DNA of 35,282 nt from Streptomyces carpinensis (GCF_002154505.1 NZ_MUBM01000195.1:1-35282), one strand, 5' to 3'; counted from the first letter of the stretch, positions 16,437 through 24,431 are shown. Translations and numbers: made by a program. Notes: generated by a model from the sequence alone, not told the origin.

Positions 16437-17713
16437 TGACAGCAGCCATCGAGGGCCGCCCGTGCATCGTGATGGTCGACGCCTATGCCGCGGTCCGTTC
16501 ACTCGTTCTGACATTCCGGGAGCAGGGATGCTCCATCGTCCGTGTACAGAGCACCCGTGAAGTGCCGTACGTCTACCGCGCATCCCCGTTCGTTCCCGAG
16601 GACTTCGTCGCCGACATCATCCACGACGGCGATCTGGAGGCCACACTCGAGGCTGTCACGGCGTTCGCGCCGGTCGCGGTGGTCTCGGGCGGTGAGAGCG
16701 GGGTGGAGTTCGCGGACCTGCTCGCGGAACGTCTCGGTCTGCCGGGCAACGGCACCGCCCTCAGCGCCGCGCGGCGCGACAAGCATCTCATGGTCGAGGC
16801 CGTGCGTGCCGCGGGACTTCGGGCCGCCCGGCAGCTGCGCGCCACCGACGCGGACGAACTCGCCGCCTGGCACCGCGGACTCGGCGGACGCGTCGTCGTC
16901 AAACCGCCGCGCAGCGCGGGCAGCCAGGGAGTCTTCTTCTGCGACACACCTCAGGAGTCGGTCGCGGCCTTCGAGTCGCTCGCCGGTGCCGACGACGTCT
17001 TCTCCCAGCCCAACAAGGGGGCCGTGGCACAGGAGTACCTGCCGGGCACCGAGTACATGGTGAACACCGTCAGCCGGGACGGCCGCCACCACCTGTGCGA
17101 CGTCTGGCGGACCGGACGCCTCAGCGCGAACGGTGTCGTCGACCTCTGCGACGCCCTGTCGCTGATCGATTCGGGGAGCCGGGTCGTCAAGCCCCTGCGG
17201 GACTACGCGTTCCAGGTGCTGGACGCCCTCGGCATCCGCCACGGCCCGGCGCACCTGGAGATCAGGATGACGCCGGACGGGCCGTGCCTGGTGGAGATCG
17301 GCGCCCGGATCGCCGGCGGCGGCATCCCGGCCTGCGCCGGCCTCGGCATCGGCGAGTCGCAGCTGGAGTGGACCGTCGACGCCTACCTGCGCCCCGAGCG
17401 GTTCCACGCCCGGGCCGGAACCCCGTACCGGGTGCGGCGCTACGCCGCGATCGCCGGCATGATCTCGCCGGTGCAAGGCGTGCTCAGCGAGTACCGGGGC
17501 ATCGAGGAGATCGAACGGCTGGAGAGCTTCCACAGCCTGGCGACGCCGGTGAAACCGGGTCAGGAGATCGCCCGGACGGTCGACGACCTCAGCTACCCGG
17601 TCATCGTGACGCTGCTGCACGACCTGGAGGAGGTCGTGCAGCGCGATCTGAACACCATCCGCCATCTCGACGGCGCCGCGTTCTACGTCCTCGACCGCAC
17701 GGCGGGCCGCTGA
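16436..17713 (+). CDS. ATP-grasp carboxylate-amine ligase
   Basis: A 425-residue protein of the ATP-grasp superfamily. The N-terminal subdomain starts with a strand and turn (CIVMVDAYAAVRSLVLTFRE). The ATP-binding strand-loop is RVVVKPPRSAGSQGVFF (about residues 152-168), followed by AQEYLPGTEYMVNTVS. The metal and phosphate site is HLEIRMTPDGPCLVEIGARI (about 270-290), with both carboxylates present. These enzymes join a carboxylate to an amine, such as an amino acid to a peptide or to a carrier protein's terminus. It is divergent from the MFS gene, convergent with the PhyH gene and 1 kb from the 19-codon gene. A ligase acting on that peptide or on an amino-acid building block is an inference only. 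Confidence 0.88.
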   Translation: MTAAIEGRPCIVMVDAYAAVRSLVLTFREQGCSIVRVQSTREVPYVYRASPFVPEDFVADIIHDGDLEATLEAVTAFAPVAVVSGGESGVEFADLLAERLGLPGNGTALSAARRDKHLMVEAVRAAGLRAARQLRATDADELAAWHRGLGGRVVVKPPRSAGSQGVFFCDTPQESVAAFESLAGADDVFSQPNKGAVAQEYLPGTEYMVNTVSRDGRHHLCDVWRTGRLSANGVVDLCDALSLIDSGSRVVKPLRDYAFQVLDALGIRHGPAHLEIRMTPDGPCLVEIGARIAGGGIPACAGLGIGESQLEWTVDAYLRPERFHARAGTPYRVRRYAAIAGMISPVQGVLSEYRGIEEIERLESFHSLATPVKPGQEIARTVDDLSYPVIVTLLHDLEEVVQRDLNTIRHLDGAAFYVLDRTAGR

Positions 17714-17720
17714 GCCCACC

Positions 17721-17749
17721 GTTCGACTGCAGATCCGCCGCGGTCGAAC
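17721..17749. terminator. GTTCGACTG-N11-CGGTCGAAC inverted repeat: terminator or StrR-type operator
   Basis: The 37-bp gap between the converging ATP-grasp and PhyH genes is almost filled by this inverted repeat. As RNA it folds into a stem of about 10 bp with a 9-base loop, which would make it a bidirectional terminator, the simplest reading given its place. It also matches the published StrR operator pattern (GTTCGA-type half-sites, 11-bp spacer) and this window encodes a StrR-like activator. I saw no second copy in any promoter region here. Confidence 0.55.
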
Positions 17750-17750
17750 G

Positions 17751-18551
17751 TCACGGACGGGCGAGGACGGCCGGCTCCATCCGGGTCCAGGACGGCCGCG
17801 GCACCTGGTAGACGAAACTGACCGCCGTGCGCGGCTCGGCCGCCGTGGTGTTGGGCGCCGAGCGGTGCAGCACAAGGCCGTCGAACATGACGGCCGAACC
17901 GGGTTCGAGGGGTACGGCGACCGGCTCGGCCGTGCGCGGCAGGTGCTCGTCCGCGACGTGCGGCTCGACCGCCCCCGCCCGCGGCGGCTCGCCGGGCAGG
18001 CGCTCACGGTCCCCGGTGTGCGGAAACAGCCCGAGCAGATGGGAGCCGGGAATGAACTGAAGGCAGCCGTTGCGCTCGGTGGCGGGCTCCAGGGCGACCC
18101 AGATCGTCACGATGCCGTGCTCCTCGGGACCGAAGGAGGGCGGCGCGAAGGCGATGTCCTGATGCCAGGGCTTGGCCGACCCCACCACCGGCGGCTTGGC
18201 CCACAAAAACGCGTTGACCAGCGTGCCCGGGCTCCCGGCGGCTCCCGCGACCGGCCCGCCGGCCAGGTCGAGCGACCGCTGCACGGCGTCGAACTCGGGG
18301 ACGTGCTCGTGGATGCGGTCGGCCGACCGCAGCACCCCGGTGAGGGCCCGGGCACCCTGCTGCCAGGCCGCCCAGCCGCCGATGCCGGGCGCCTCCAGGA
18401 TGAAGTCCCCGCTCGAGACCGTACGGTCGCGGGCGAGATCCTCCAGGTCGCTCACCGCGCTCTTCAGCCGGGCGAGCGTCCCGCCCGCCATCAGCCCGGG
18501 GAGCCGCACGAATCCGTTTTCTCGCACTTCACGGTAATGGGTGTCGTCCAT
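17751..18551 (-). CDS. PhyH-family Fe(II)/2-oxoglutarate-dependent oxygenase
   Basis: A 266-residue protein; the ATG at 18551 follows GGGAGAG. The iron-binding facial triad is complete: HxD in KPWHQDIAF (His130, Asp132) and the distal His229 in GLVLHRSAPN. An arginine suited to bind 2-oxoglutarate lies shortly after (PRTAVSFVYQ). The characteristic PhyH stretch WVALEPATERNGCLQFIPGS is present. PhyH-family enzymes in clusters hydroxylate or halogenate amino acids, carrier-bound substrates or scaffolds; here Asp132 makes it a hydroxylase type rather than a halogenase. It is transcribed divergently from the 19-codon gene, so both share one 176-bp control region. Confidence 0.9.
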   Translation of the reverse strand: MDDTHYREVRENGFVRLPGLMAGGTLARLKSAVSDLEDLARDRTVSSGDFILEAPGIGGWAAWQQGARALTGVLRSADRIHEHVPEFDAVQRSLDLAGGPVAGAAGSPGTLVNAFLWAKPPVVGSAKPWHQDIAFAPPSFGPEEHGIVTIWVALEPATERNGCLQFIPGSHLLGLFPHTGDRERLPGEPPRAGAVEPHVADEHLPRTAEPVAVPLEPGSAVMFDGLVLHRSAPNTTAAEPRTAVSFVYQVPRPSWTRMEPAVLARP

Positions 18552-18698
18552 TCTTCTCTCCCTCTCTCGCCGGGTCGTCGCGAACCTATCCGCACATATC
18601 ACGGGAATCTTCATGTTCAACGCCTGCGTATCAAGGCCGTTGCCGTGCCTTCCGCGCGCTCCGTATGCTTCCGGGCCGTGAGGTCATTCCGGCCCACA

Positions 18699-18722
18699 TA
18701 TAACTCGATACGGCGGAGGGAG
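18699..18722 (+). promoter_or_regulatory. -10 box and very strong ribosome binding site of the 19-codon gene
   Basis: TATAAC at 18699-18704 is the best -10 box in this gap. A start about seven bases later leaves a short leader that holds GGAGGGAG at 18715-18722, five bases before the ATG at 18728. This near-perfect Shine-Dalgarno sequence is among the strongest in the window. No clear -35 box was found, which is common for promoters needing an activator. Confidence 0.5.
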
Positions 18723-18727
18723 TGAAA

Positions 18728-18787
18728 ATGACCGACCGCGACTTCATCGACACCCGTGACGCTGAGCAGGAGACCAGCAAGTGGTAA
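18728..18787 (+). CDS. 19-residue peptide, candidate precursor, scaffold or leader peptide
   Basis: The ATG at 18728 follows GGAGGGAG and opens a 19-codon frame ending in TAA: MTDRDFIDTRDAEQETSKW. The peptide is acidic in its first 15 residues (six Asp/Glu), has no cysteine, and ends in Thr-Ser-Lys-Trp. It stands first in a long operon of modifying enzymes, separated from them by a strong hairpin, which is how precursor-peptide genes are usually placed and over-expressed. I know of no family it belongs to. Alternatives are a carrier peptide for amino-acid assembly, or an attenuation leader; the single Trp codon argues against classical Trp attenuation. Translation is well supported; the function is inference. 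Confidence 0.65.
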   Translation: MTDRDFIDTRDAEQETSKW

Positions 18788-18803
18788 TCCGCTGACCAGC
18801 GAA

Positions 18804-18845
18804 ACGCGCCGCCCGTATGGAATCGAATCCGTACGGGCGGCGCGT
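18804..18845 (+). terminator. Strong hairpin between the peptide gene and the enzyme operon (partial terminator/attenuator)
   Basis: A perfect 14-bp GC-rich stem (18804-18817 with 18832-18845, 14-base loop) starts 17 bp after the peptide stop and ends 18 bp before the next ATG. It lacks a T-run. In peptide-natural-product operons such a hairpin after the precursor gene lets most transcripts stop or be protected there, giving far more peptide than enzyme mRNA. An antiterminator partner is not evident. Confidence 0.7.
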
Positions 18846-18863
18846 CGTCCGAGAGAGGCTGAG

Positions 18864-20231
18864 ATGGTAGGTAATCGCGTTTCAGAAGTCATCGACATTC
18901 CCGCCGATCTGCTGGTGACCGACGACTCCACCGACGAGCGCTACTGGACGTCGGTGGAGCGCGTCGTCGCGCTGGCCGAGGACCGAGGGCGGGCCGCCGA
19001 CGGGATACCGCTGCTGGCGTCTGTCGCGGTCACCCATCCGCAGTGGCCCGTACGGGCCGGCGCGGTGCGACTGCTGGCCACGTACCACGCGGGCGATCCG
19101 GCCGCCGACTCCGCGGTGGCCGCCGCCACCCACGACACCGTCGACTGGGTCGCCTTCACCGCGCTCAAGGTCATCGCGGAGCACCGGATCGCCGCCGCCG
19201 TCCCCGACCTCATCCGCATCTCCGGCTGGCCCAGCAACTTCACCCGCCCCGACTGGACGCGCAAGCCCGTCGGCTGCGGTGCGGCGCTGACCAAGCGCGC
19301 CCTCATCGCCGTCTTCGGCACCCGGGACCCGGCCGAACTCCGCCGTCTGGAGGACGAGTACTTCTCGGACATGCGGACGCGGATCGAGGCCGCCCGCAAG
19401 CGCCCCCGGCGCACCACCGACGTCGTCCTGGTGCCGGCCGGCCCGGCGACCATCGGTGCCGACGAGGAGCCCGACGCCTTCCGCATGGCGCAGGACGACA
19501 GCACGCTGCGCGCCGTGGACGTACCCGCGTTCCTCATCGACCGGACCACCGTGACCAACGCGCGCTACCGCGCGTTCCTCGACGAGGTCGGCGACTGCGG
19601 CGAGTTCGACCACCCCGACCAGCCGCTCGAGCGCTCCCACCGCCCGGCGCACTGGCACGATCCGCGCTTCAACGCGCCCGATCTCCCCATCGTCGGCATC
19701 GACTGGTACGACGCCTACGCCTTCGCCAAGTGGGCCGGCGGCTCGCTGCCCAGCGAGGTCCAGTGGGAGAAGGCCGCGCGCGGTGTCGACGGCCGCCGCT
19801 ACCCCTGGGGCGAGAAGTGGGACCCGGACCGGGTGAACTACGTCGAGCGGTCGTTCGGTGAGCAGGTGGCCGACCTCGACTCTCTGGAGGCCCTGCTGGT
19901 CACCATCGAGCAGGGCGAGAACCCCGCCCACCCGGTGCTGCCCGCCGACGCCCTCCCGCAGGGCGCCAGCCCCTACGGCGTGCTGCAGATGTCGGGCAAC
20001 GTCTGGGAGCTGACCCGGACGAACTTCTACACCGGCGAGGACATGGACCCCTTCTTCAAGGGCCGGCACCCGCTGGACTTCATGAACCGCAAGGAGGCCT
20101 TCCACGTGCTGCGCGGCGGCACCTGGACCTCCCCGCCGTCCTGCCTGACCACGTTCTACCGGGGCAAGGACCTGATCACCGACCGGCACAACGAGGTCGG
20201 CTTCCGCTGCGTGTACGAGACGAGCGACTGA
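18864..20231 (+). CDS. HEAT-like plus formylglycine-generating-enzyme (SUMF1) domain protein
   Basis: A 455-residue protein; the ATG at 18864 follows AGAGAGG. Residues about 30-180 are helical HEAT/armadillo-like repeats (WPVRAGAVRLLATYHAGDPA, VDWVAFTALKVIAEHRIAAA). Residues about 185-452 are a complete SUMF1/FGE-sulfatase fold: VLVPAGPATIGADEE, LIDRTTVTNARYRAFL, PIVGIDWYDAYAFAKWAGGS, LPSEVQWEKAARG, YGVLQMSGNVWELT, LRGGTW and VGFRCVYE. True FGE needs two cysteines after RGG(S/T)W to bind copper; here only Cys427 is near (WTSPPSCLTTFYRG). It is therefore not a standard FGE, though related domains act as iron oxygenases (EgtB) or binders. It is the first enzyme after the peptide gene and overlaps the next gene (TGATG). 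Confidence 0.88.
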   Translation: MVGNRVSEVIDIPADLLVTDDSTDERYWTSVERVVALAEDRGRAADGIPLLASVAVTHPQWPVRAGAVRLLATYHAGDPAADSAVAAATHDTVDWVAFTALKVIAEHRIAAAVPDLIRISGWPSNFTRPDWTRKPVGCGAALTKRALIAVFGTRDPAELRRLEDEYFSDMRTRIEAARKRPRRTTDVVLVPAGPATIGADEEPDAFRMAQDDSTLRAVDVPAFLIDRTTVTNARYRAFLDEVGDCGEFDHPDQPLERSHRPAHWHDPRFNAPDLPIVGIDWYDAYAFAKWAGGSLPSEVQWEKAARGVDGRRYPWGEKWDPDRVNYVERSFGEQVADLDSLEALLVTIEQGENPAHPVLPADALPQGASPYGVLQMSGNVWELTRTNFYTGEDMDPFFKGRHPLDFMNRKEAFHVLRGGTWTSPPSCLTTFYRGKDLITDRHNEVGFRCVYETSD

Positions 20232-21637
20232 TGCGACTGACATCCCTCGGCCACGCCGCCGTCCTCGTCGAGACGGGGACGGAGCGCATCCTCTTCGACC
20301 CGTGGCTCACCCAGCGCCTGGACCGCTTCTGGGAGCACCACCCGGCGCTGCCGGACCAGTTGGTGCGCGAGGTGCTCGACGACGGGATCGACTACGTCGT
20401 CCTCAGCCACCACCACTTCGACCACCACCACTTCCCCTCACTGCTGCAACTGGTCGACGGCGCCGACGTGGACTTCGACGACAGCCCGCGCCAGAGCTCC
20501 GGCGTCACCTGCATCTACCCCGCCGGCCCCGTGCCGCCGAAGCTGACCGCGTCCGGACTCGGGCACCAGGCGATCGCCTGGACGCTGCGCCGCTTCGGCT
20601 ACGAAAACCTCCAGCCGGTGACGCCGGGCGACACGATCACGCTGGGCGGCGCGACCCTGCGGACGTTCCCCTCGGCCGTGTCCTTCCCCGAGATGAGCGT
20701 GCTCGTGCAGACCGACGACGCGGCCGTCATGCTGTGCGGCGACGCGCTCCTGCACGAGGACACCGTGGCGGCCTTCCGGCGCGCCGACGCGCCACTGCTC
20801 GACGTCGTGTTCGTCCCCGCGCACAGCATCTCGCCCCCCGGCGTGCTCACCGAACGCCGCCCGCTGACCGACCCCGAGGCGGTGCGCGCCCGCGCCGTCG
20901 CCAACTTCGACCGGTACCTCGACGCGATCCCCGCCGCCGTGACCGTGCCCTCCTCGTTCGGATGGCGGATCAGCGGCGACGGCGAACGCGACTACGACTG
21001 GTGCAACCACACGATCTTCCCCTTCACCCCGACCGAGGCGCTGCGCCGCCTGGACGAGCTGGGCCGCGACGGCCTGCTGTGGGGCCCCGGGCAGGTGATC
21101 GAGGTGAAGGACGGCAAGGCCGCCCTGGCCGACGGGCCGGTGGCGCCCGGCGGATACGACTTCGACGAGGTCTACGCCGCGGTGACGCTCGACCCGGACA
21201 CCCCCGTACCGCCGTTCGACGCCTCCCTCGACCGGTACGGCCACCAGACCCGCGACGCCGAGGACATGCTGCGCGAACTGCTGGACCGGCTGGTGGCGAC
21301 CGACTACTGGTACCGGGCGCTGGACCACGGCGCCGGACGCCACATCGTCTCGCTGCACGAGGACGACGGCAGCGAGACGTCCTTCCTGCTCGACCCGGTG
21401 GCGGGCAGGGTCACGCGGCTCGGCCCGGGACCGGCCCGCGGCCACCTCGCAGGCGGTGAGGGCTGGACCGAGATCGCGGCCTCGACCCTCCAGGCCATGC
21501 TCGAGGCCGACCTGCTGTTCGGAAGCTCCTTCGGCCTGTGGGCCAGCAACGGCGTCCTGCTCTCCGCGGTCTTCCACCACCCGTCGTTCTACACCCGCCA
21601 CGTGGAGCGCGCGCTCCAGGAGGAGAGCGGGCCATGA
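20231..21637 (+). CDS. Metallo-beta-lactamase-fold metal-dependent hydrolase
   Basis: A 468-residue protein starting at the ATG at 20231, which overlaps the FGE-like stop as TGATG. The N-terminal half (to about residue 215) is an MBL domain of the UlaG/CMP-sialate-hydroxylase-like branch: LTSLGHAAVLVETGTERILF, FDPWL, the metal site HHHFDHHH (His60, His62, Asp64, His65), VMLCGDALLHED and VVFVPAHS. The C-terminal half (about 250-468) is not recognised; it contains an FDEVYAAVTLDP segment and many aromatic residues near the end (FGLWASNGVLLSAVFHHPSF). Members cleave lactones, amides and phosphoesters or act as oxygenases. Tight coupling on both sides makes a shared pathway with its neighbours nearly certain. 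Confidence 0.85.
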   Translation: MRLTSLGHAAVLVETGTERILFDPWLTQRLDRFWEHHPALPDQLVREVLDDGIDYVVLSHHHFDHHHFPSLLQLVDGADVDFDDSPRQSSGVTCIYPAGPVPPKLTASGLGHQAIAWTLRRFGYENLQPVTPGDTITLGGATLRTFPSAVSFPEMSVLVQTDDAAVMLCGDALLHEDTVAAFRRADAPLLDVVFVPAHSISPPGVLTERRPLTDPEAVRARAVANFDRYLDAIPAAVTVPSSFGWRISGDGERDYDWCNHTIFPFTPTEALRRLDELGRDGLLWGPGQVIEVKDGKAALADGPVAPGGYDFDEVYAAVTLDPDTPVPPFDASLDRYGHQTRDAEDMLRELLDRLVATDYWYRALDHGAGRHIVSLHEDDGSETSFLLDPVAGRVTRLGPGPARGHLAGGEGWTEIAASTLQAMLEADLLFGSSFGLWASNGVLLSAVFHHPSFYTRHVERALQEESGP

Positions 21638-22638
21638 GCGAGCCGGTCGTGCTCGACCACGAGAGCACCTGCCTGCGCGGCAACCCGCTGGGCGACCCGC
21701 ACCGCCGCCGGATCGAGGTGCACCTTCCCCCCGGATACGACGGCATCCGGCGGTACCCCGTCGTGTACTGGCTGCCCGGCTACGGCGCCCACCCCAGCCT
21801 CGGCAACCGGGCGCTCGCCTTCGGCGCCTCCGTGGCCGACCGGCTGGGCCGGGCGATGACGGACGGCCGGGTGCCGCCCGCGCTGCTCGTCGTGCCCGAC
21901 TGCACGACCGCCTACGGCGGCTCGCAGTACATCGACTCCGCCGCCTCCGGCCGCTACGCCGGCCACCTCGCCGAGGTCGTCGCCGAGGTCGACCGGCACT
22001 TCGCGACCGTGCCCCGGCCCGCGGGACGCGCCGTCGCGGGCAAGTCCAGCGGCGGCTACGGCGCGCTGGTCGCGGGCATGACGTCCGAGCTGTTCTCCGC
22101 GGTGCTCGCCTTCTCGCCCGACGCCGGGTTCGAGCACTGCTACCTGCCGCTGCTGCCCGCCGCGCTGGACACCGTCCGGGAGACCGGCGGCATCGACGGG
22201 CTGCTGGCCCGACGGCACACCGGCCCGCACGACGTGCCGTTCATGGTGGCGATGAGCATCGTCGCGATGGGCATGTGCTACGCCGACACCCCCGCAACCA
22301 CGCCCTCGGACGCGCTGCCGTGCGACCCCGTGACGGGCCTGTTCCGCGACGAGGTGTGGCGGCGATGGCTGCGTCACGACCCGGTGCGGATGCTCCCCGC
22401 CCACGCCGGCCGGCTCGCCGGACTGGGACTGCTTCACCTCAGCGTCGGCGAACGCGACGACTACGGCATGCACTGGGGCGCCCGCGCACTGCACGCGGCC
22501 CTCGACACGCACGGCGTCCCCCACACCTACCGCGAGCACGAGGGCGGACACCACGGCATCGAGCACGTGTTCACCGAGGCCCTGGCCCAGCTGTGGCGGG
22601 TGTGGGGGAGGACGGAGGCCGGCACATGTGCGGCATAG
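21634..22638 (+). CDS. Esterase D/enterochelin-esterase-like alpha/beta hydrolase
   Basis: A 334-residue hydrolase; the ATG at 21634 overlaps the previous stop (ATGA) and follows AGGAGG. The nucleophile elbow is GKSSGGYGALV (Ser138 in GxSxG). Earlier motifs IEVHLPPGYDGIRRYPVVYW and LLVVPDC are those of the PF00756 esterase family, and EHEGGHHGIEHVF near the C-terminus carries the catalytic histidine. An acidic residue in VGERDDYGMHW probably completes the triad. No signal peptide is seen, so it acts in the cytoplasm. It overlaps the asparagine-synthetase-like gene by 13 bp, suggesting sequential steps such as ester hydrolysis followed by amidation. Confidence 0.87.
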   Translation: MSEPVVLDHESTCLRGNPLGDPHRRRIEVHLPPGYDGIRRYPVVYWLPGYGAHPSLGNRALAFGASVADRLGRAMTDGRVPPALLVVPDCTTAYGGSQYIDSAASGRYAGHLAEVVAEVDRHFATVPRPAGRAVAGKSSGGYGALVAGMTSELFSAVLAFSPDAGFEHCYLPLLPAALDTVRETGGIDGLLARRHTGPHDVPFMVAMSIVAMGMCYADTPATTPSDALPCDPVTGLFRDEVWRRWLRHDPVRMLPAHAGRLAGLGLLHLSVGERDDYGMHWGARALHAALDTHGVPHTYREHEGGHHGIEHVFTEALAQLWRVWGRTEAGTCAA

Positions 22639-24431
22639 CGGGCTTCATCAGCTTCGAGGGACGGCGGGACGCCGACTGGTTGGACGCGCTCGGCCGGACG
22701 ATGACCGGCGCCATGGCGCACCGGGGAGAGGGGGCCTGCGCCCCGTACGTCTCGGCATGCGGCACCGTCATGCTGTGCGCGACGCGCCTGGCGGTCCGCG
22801 ACCGCACCGAAGCGGGCGACCAGCCGATGACCGACCCCACCGGGCGGATCGCCCTGGTGCACAACGGCGAGGTCTACGGTTCCCGCTCGCCCGCGCCGCC
22901 GCTGTGGCCCCGCCGCACCACCTGCGACACCGAGTTCGTCCTGCAGCAGGTGTGCCGCGAGGACGACCCCGCGGCCGCGCTGCGGCCGCTGTCCGGCATG
23001 TTCGCGCTCGCCTGGCACGACACCTGGACCGGCCGCGTGGTGCTCGCCCGCGACCACTTCGGCGTGAAACCGCTGTTCTACGCCTTCACCCACGGCGGGC
23101 TCCTCTTCGCCTCCGAGGCGGGAGTGCTCCTGCGCACCGGCCTGGTGACTCCCGAGGTGGACCCCGAGGAGTACGTCCTGCGCTCCTGGATCAGGATGGA
23201 CGCGGCCGACGACCACACATGGCTGCGCGGCGTGCGGGCCCTGCAGCCCGCCGAGTACCTGTCGCTCGACCGCCCCGGCACGAGCACCCACCGCTACTGG
23301 CAACCCACGCCGGTGGACGGCCTGGTGAGCGCCGAGGAGATCAGGGCCGCCTTCGACCGGGCGATCGCCCAGCGGGCCGTCTCCGACGTGCCGCGAGCGG
23401 CGGTGCTCAGCGGCGGCGTCGACAGCACGGCGGCCGTGGCGGCACTGACCGCGCTGGGCGTGCCCGTCGAGGGATACGTCCTGCGCTACCAGGACGGCAT
23501 CGGCGGCTCGGGCGACGACGTGGCGCACGCAGCACAGGCCGCCGAACGCCTCGGCGTGCCGCTGACCGTGTGCGACCTGGACGGCCACCGCGCCGCCGAG
23601 CTGGTGCCCGTCCTGCCCACCCGGCTGATGCGGCCGCTGCTGCACGGCGCCGAGCTGGCGATGCACCACCTCTACGGGGCCATCTCCCGCGACCGCAACG
23701 TCGTCGTCTACTCCGGCCACGGCGCCGACGAGCTCTGGGGCTACCAGGCCGGCCGCTACTTCCCCGTCGTCGACCCCTACGCGCCCACCTACATCCACGG
23801 GCGCCACTACCTGACGCACCAGCTCTACTCCGACGAACGTCCCGTCTGGGCGCGGCTCGTGACCTGGATGGCACGCGAACTCGGCGTCGACATGACGGCC
23901 GTCACCGACCTGGTGTGGCAGCGCACCATGGACGAGTACCGGGCGATCAAGACGGCCTCCCCGCTCAAACGCGGCCGGCACCACCTGCTGCGGCGCTTCC
24001 TGGTCTACGTCAACGACATGGTGGACGCCACGTCGGCGACCTTCACCCTGGAGGACCGGCCCGTCTTCCAGGACGTCGCGCTCGCCGAGCTGGCCTTCCG
24101 CTGCCCCGAGCACCTGAAGGACTCCGGCGAGCCCGGCAGCAGCCACAAGGGCCTGCTCAAGGAGGCGCTCGCCGACCTGCTGCCCGACTCGGTGCGCCAC
24201 CGCACCAAACAGGGCTTCCCGACCCCCACCGACCCCCGGTACGTCCGCCGGCTGACCGACCTCGCCGACGGGCTCGGCGCCCCGTTCGGCCTGCCGCCGA
24301 TGCCGGCCGGGCTCCGGGCCGAACTGGGCGTCGGCGAATGGATGTTCCTTGCTTCGACCTCCGCCTGGCTCGGTCACCTCGCGGAGCTCCGCACCGACCC
24401 GAGGAGTCATGTTGAACCCTCCCCCAGCTAA
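22626..24431 (+). CDS. Glutamine-dependent asparagine synthetase homologue (amidotransferase)
   Basis: A 601-residue protein starting at the ATG at 22626 inside the end of the esterase gene. Cys2 is available as N-terminal nucleophile (MCGIAGF), and the glutaminase half contains AHRGEGA, LVHNGEVYG and CDTEF. The synthetase half holds the PP-loop SGGVDST (262-268) and VVYSGHGADELWGYQAGRYF. Both active sites look intact. Homologues amidate aspartate or, in clusters, other carboxylates, for example the thiostrepton C-terminus. The last residues (EPSPS) and the TAA stop lie inside an inserted IS200/IS605-type element, so the original C-terminus has been replaced. A substrate other than aspartate is inferred from context. 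Confidence 0.9.
   Translation: MCGIAGFISFEGRRDADWLDALGRTMTGAMAHRGEGACAPYVSACGTVMLCATRLAVRDRTEAGDQPMTDPTGRIALVHNGEVYGSRSPAPPLWPRRTTCDTEFVLQQVCREDDPAAALRPLSGMFALAWHDTWTGRVVLARDHFGVKPLFYAFTHGGLLFASEAGVLLRTGLVTPEVDPEEYVLRSWIRMDAADDHTWLRGVRALQPAEYLSLDRPGTSTHRYWQPTPVDGLVSAEEIRAAFDRAIAQRAVSDVPRAAVLSGGVDSTAAVAALTALGVPVEGYVLRYQDGIGGSGDDVAHAAQAAERLGVPLTVCDLDGHRAAELVPVLPTRLMRPLLHGAELAMHHLYGAISRDRNVVVYSGHGADELWGYQAGRYFPVVDPYAPTYIHGRHYLTHQLYSDERPVWARLVTWMARELGVDMTAVTDLVWQRTMDEYRAIKTASPLKRGRHHLLRRFLVYVNDMVDATSATFTLEDRPVFQDVALAELAFRCPEHLKDSGEPGSSHKGLLKEALADLLPDSVRHRTKQGFPTPTDPRYVRRLTDLADGLGAPFGLPPMPAGLRAELGVGEWMFLASTSAWLGHLAELRTDPRSHVEPSPS

Noticed and set aside
18728..18787. Classical Trp attenuation leader
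   Set aside because: Only one Trp codon, at the very end, and no visible alternative antiterminator pairing. Kept as a less likely alternative to a precursor or carrier peptide.
22527..24410. 627-codon minus-strand frame opposite the Asn-synthetase-like gene
   Set aside because: No recognisable motif, no ribosome binding site, and the opposite strand encodes a complete enzyme.
22626..24431. Lasso-peptide cyclase (the Asn-synthetase-like C protein)
   Set aside because: The intact Cys2 glutaminase domain, and the absence of a B protease, an RRE and a lasso precursor, argue for an ordinary amidotransferase.
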